A DNA stretch of 5,307 nt from Burkholderiales bacterium (GTDB lineage Bacteria; Pseudomonadota; Gammaproteobacteria; Burkholderiales; Burkholderiaceae_C). The notes beneath the pieces were generated by a model. That model was not told the DNA's origin and did no database searches. It worked only from the letters and a program-made list of their open reading frames with translations. Positions 5,237 to 5,307 of the stretch are shown one piece after another. How positions within the stretch are numbered: the first letter of the stretch is position 1; each line of letters starts with the position of its first letter. Location of the stretch: assembly GCA_947448105.1 (NCBI GenBank), contig CANFNE010000178.1, positions 1 through 5,307 on the forward strand. Direction: 5' to 3'. The position numbers and the translations under genes are program-made.

Positions 5237-5307
5237 CTACGCTGCGCCGCCGGGCCGCCCCAAGGCGCAGCGCCCCCTCGGGGGGCAGCGCAGTACGCGA
5301 AGCGACA
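5237..5307. repeat. GC-rich palindromic repeat-like DNA upstream of the kinase, cut by window edge
   Basis: The right end has no gene. It holds nested inverted repeats. TGCGCC (5243-5248) pairs with GGCGCA (5264-5269) around a 15-base loop. GCCCCC (5272-5277) pairs with GGGGGC (5281-5286) around a 3-base loop, and the flanking GCGCAG and AGCGC extend this stem imperfectly. The combination of CTACGCTGCGCCGCCGGG, CCCCCTCGGGGGG and the final GTACGCGAAGCGACA is a pattern I recall as a high-copy intergenic repeat in Comamonadaceae; copy number cannot be tested here. It starts within a few bases of the kinase start codon, so any leader or promoter of the kinase lies inside or beyond it. The outer boundary is off the edge. 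Confidence 0.6.

Overview
The window looks like chromosomal DNA of a high-GC betaproteobacterium, most likely a member of the Comamonadaceae (Burkholderiales). The reasons are the strong G/C third-position codon bias, a SET-domain protein beside birA, a TctE-like histidine kinase, and a GC-rich palindromic repeat at the right edge of a kind I recall from Comamonadaceae genomes. The family assignment is inference; no rRNA or other decisive marker is present.

Layout, left to right. Positions 1-1835 (minus strand) hold the first 611 codons of topB, DNA topoisomerase III; its C-terminus runs off the left edge. A 94-bp divergent intergenic region (1836-1929) follows, with alternating purine-pyrimidine tracts. 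A rightward gene set comes next: a 163-residue SET-domain lysine methyltransferase with a post-SET zinc motif (1930-2421), a biotin protein ligase without a DNA-binding domain (birA, 2463-3332), and a 106-residue single-pass membrane protein (3338-3658). The gaps of 41 and 5 bp suggest one operon. The 134-bp convergent gap behind it (3659-3792) contains an 87-bp imperfect palindrome (3687-3773) that looks like a dispersed repeat. A complete TctE-like sensor histidine kinase (3793-5232, minus strand) runs toward it. Only repeat-like palindromic DNA lies between the kinase start codon and the right edge (5233-5307).

How the genes relate. TopB acts on DNA topology, BirA biotinylates acyl carboxylases such as acetyl-CoA carboxylase, and the SET protein should methylate a protein lysine that cannot be named from sequence. 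The kinase is an unrelated unit whose response regulator is not in the window. The most interesting item is the SET protein: it is compact, has an intact catalytic core and zinc centre, carries a basic N-terminal tail, and has a tyrosine at the product-specificity position. No obviously new multigene system is visible; the rest is mostly housekeeping and regulatory DNA with some unusual repeats.
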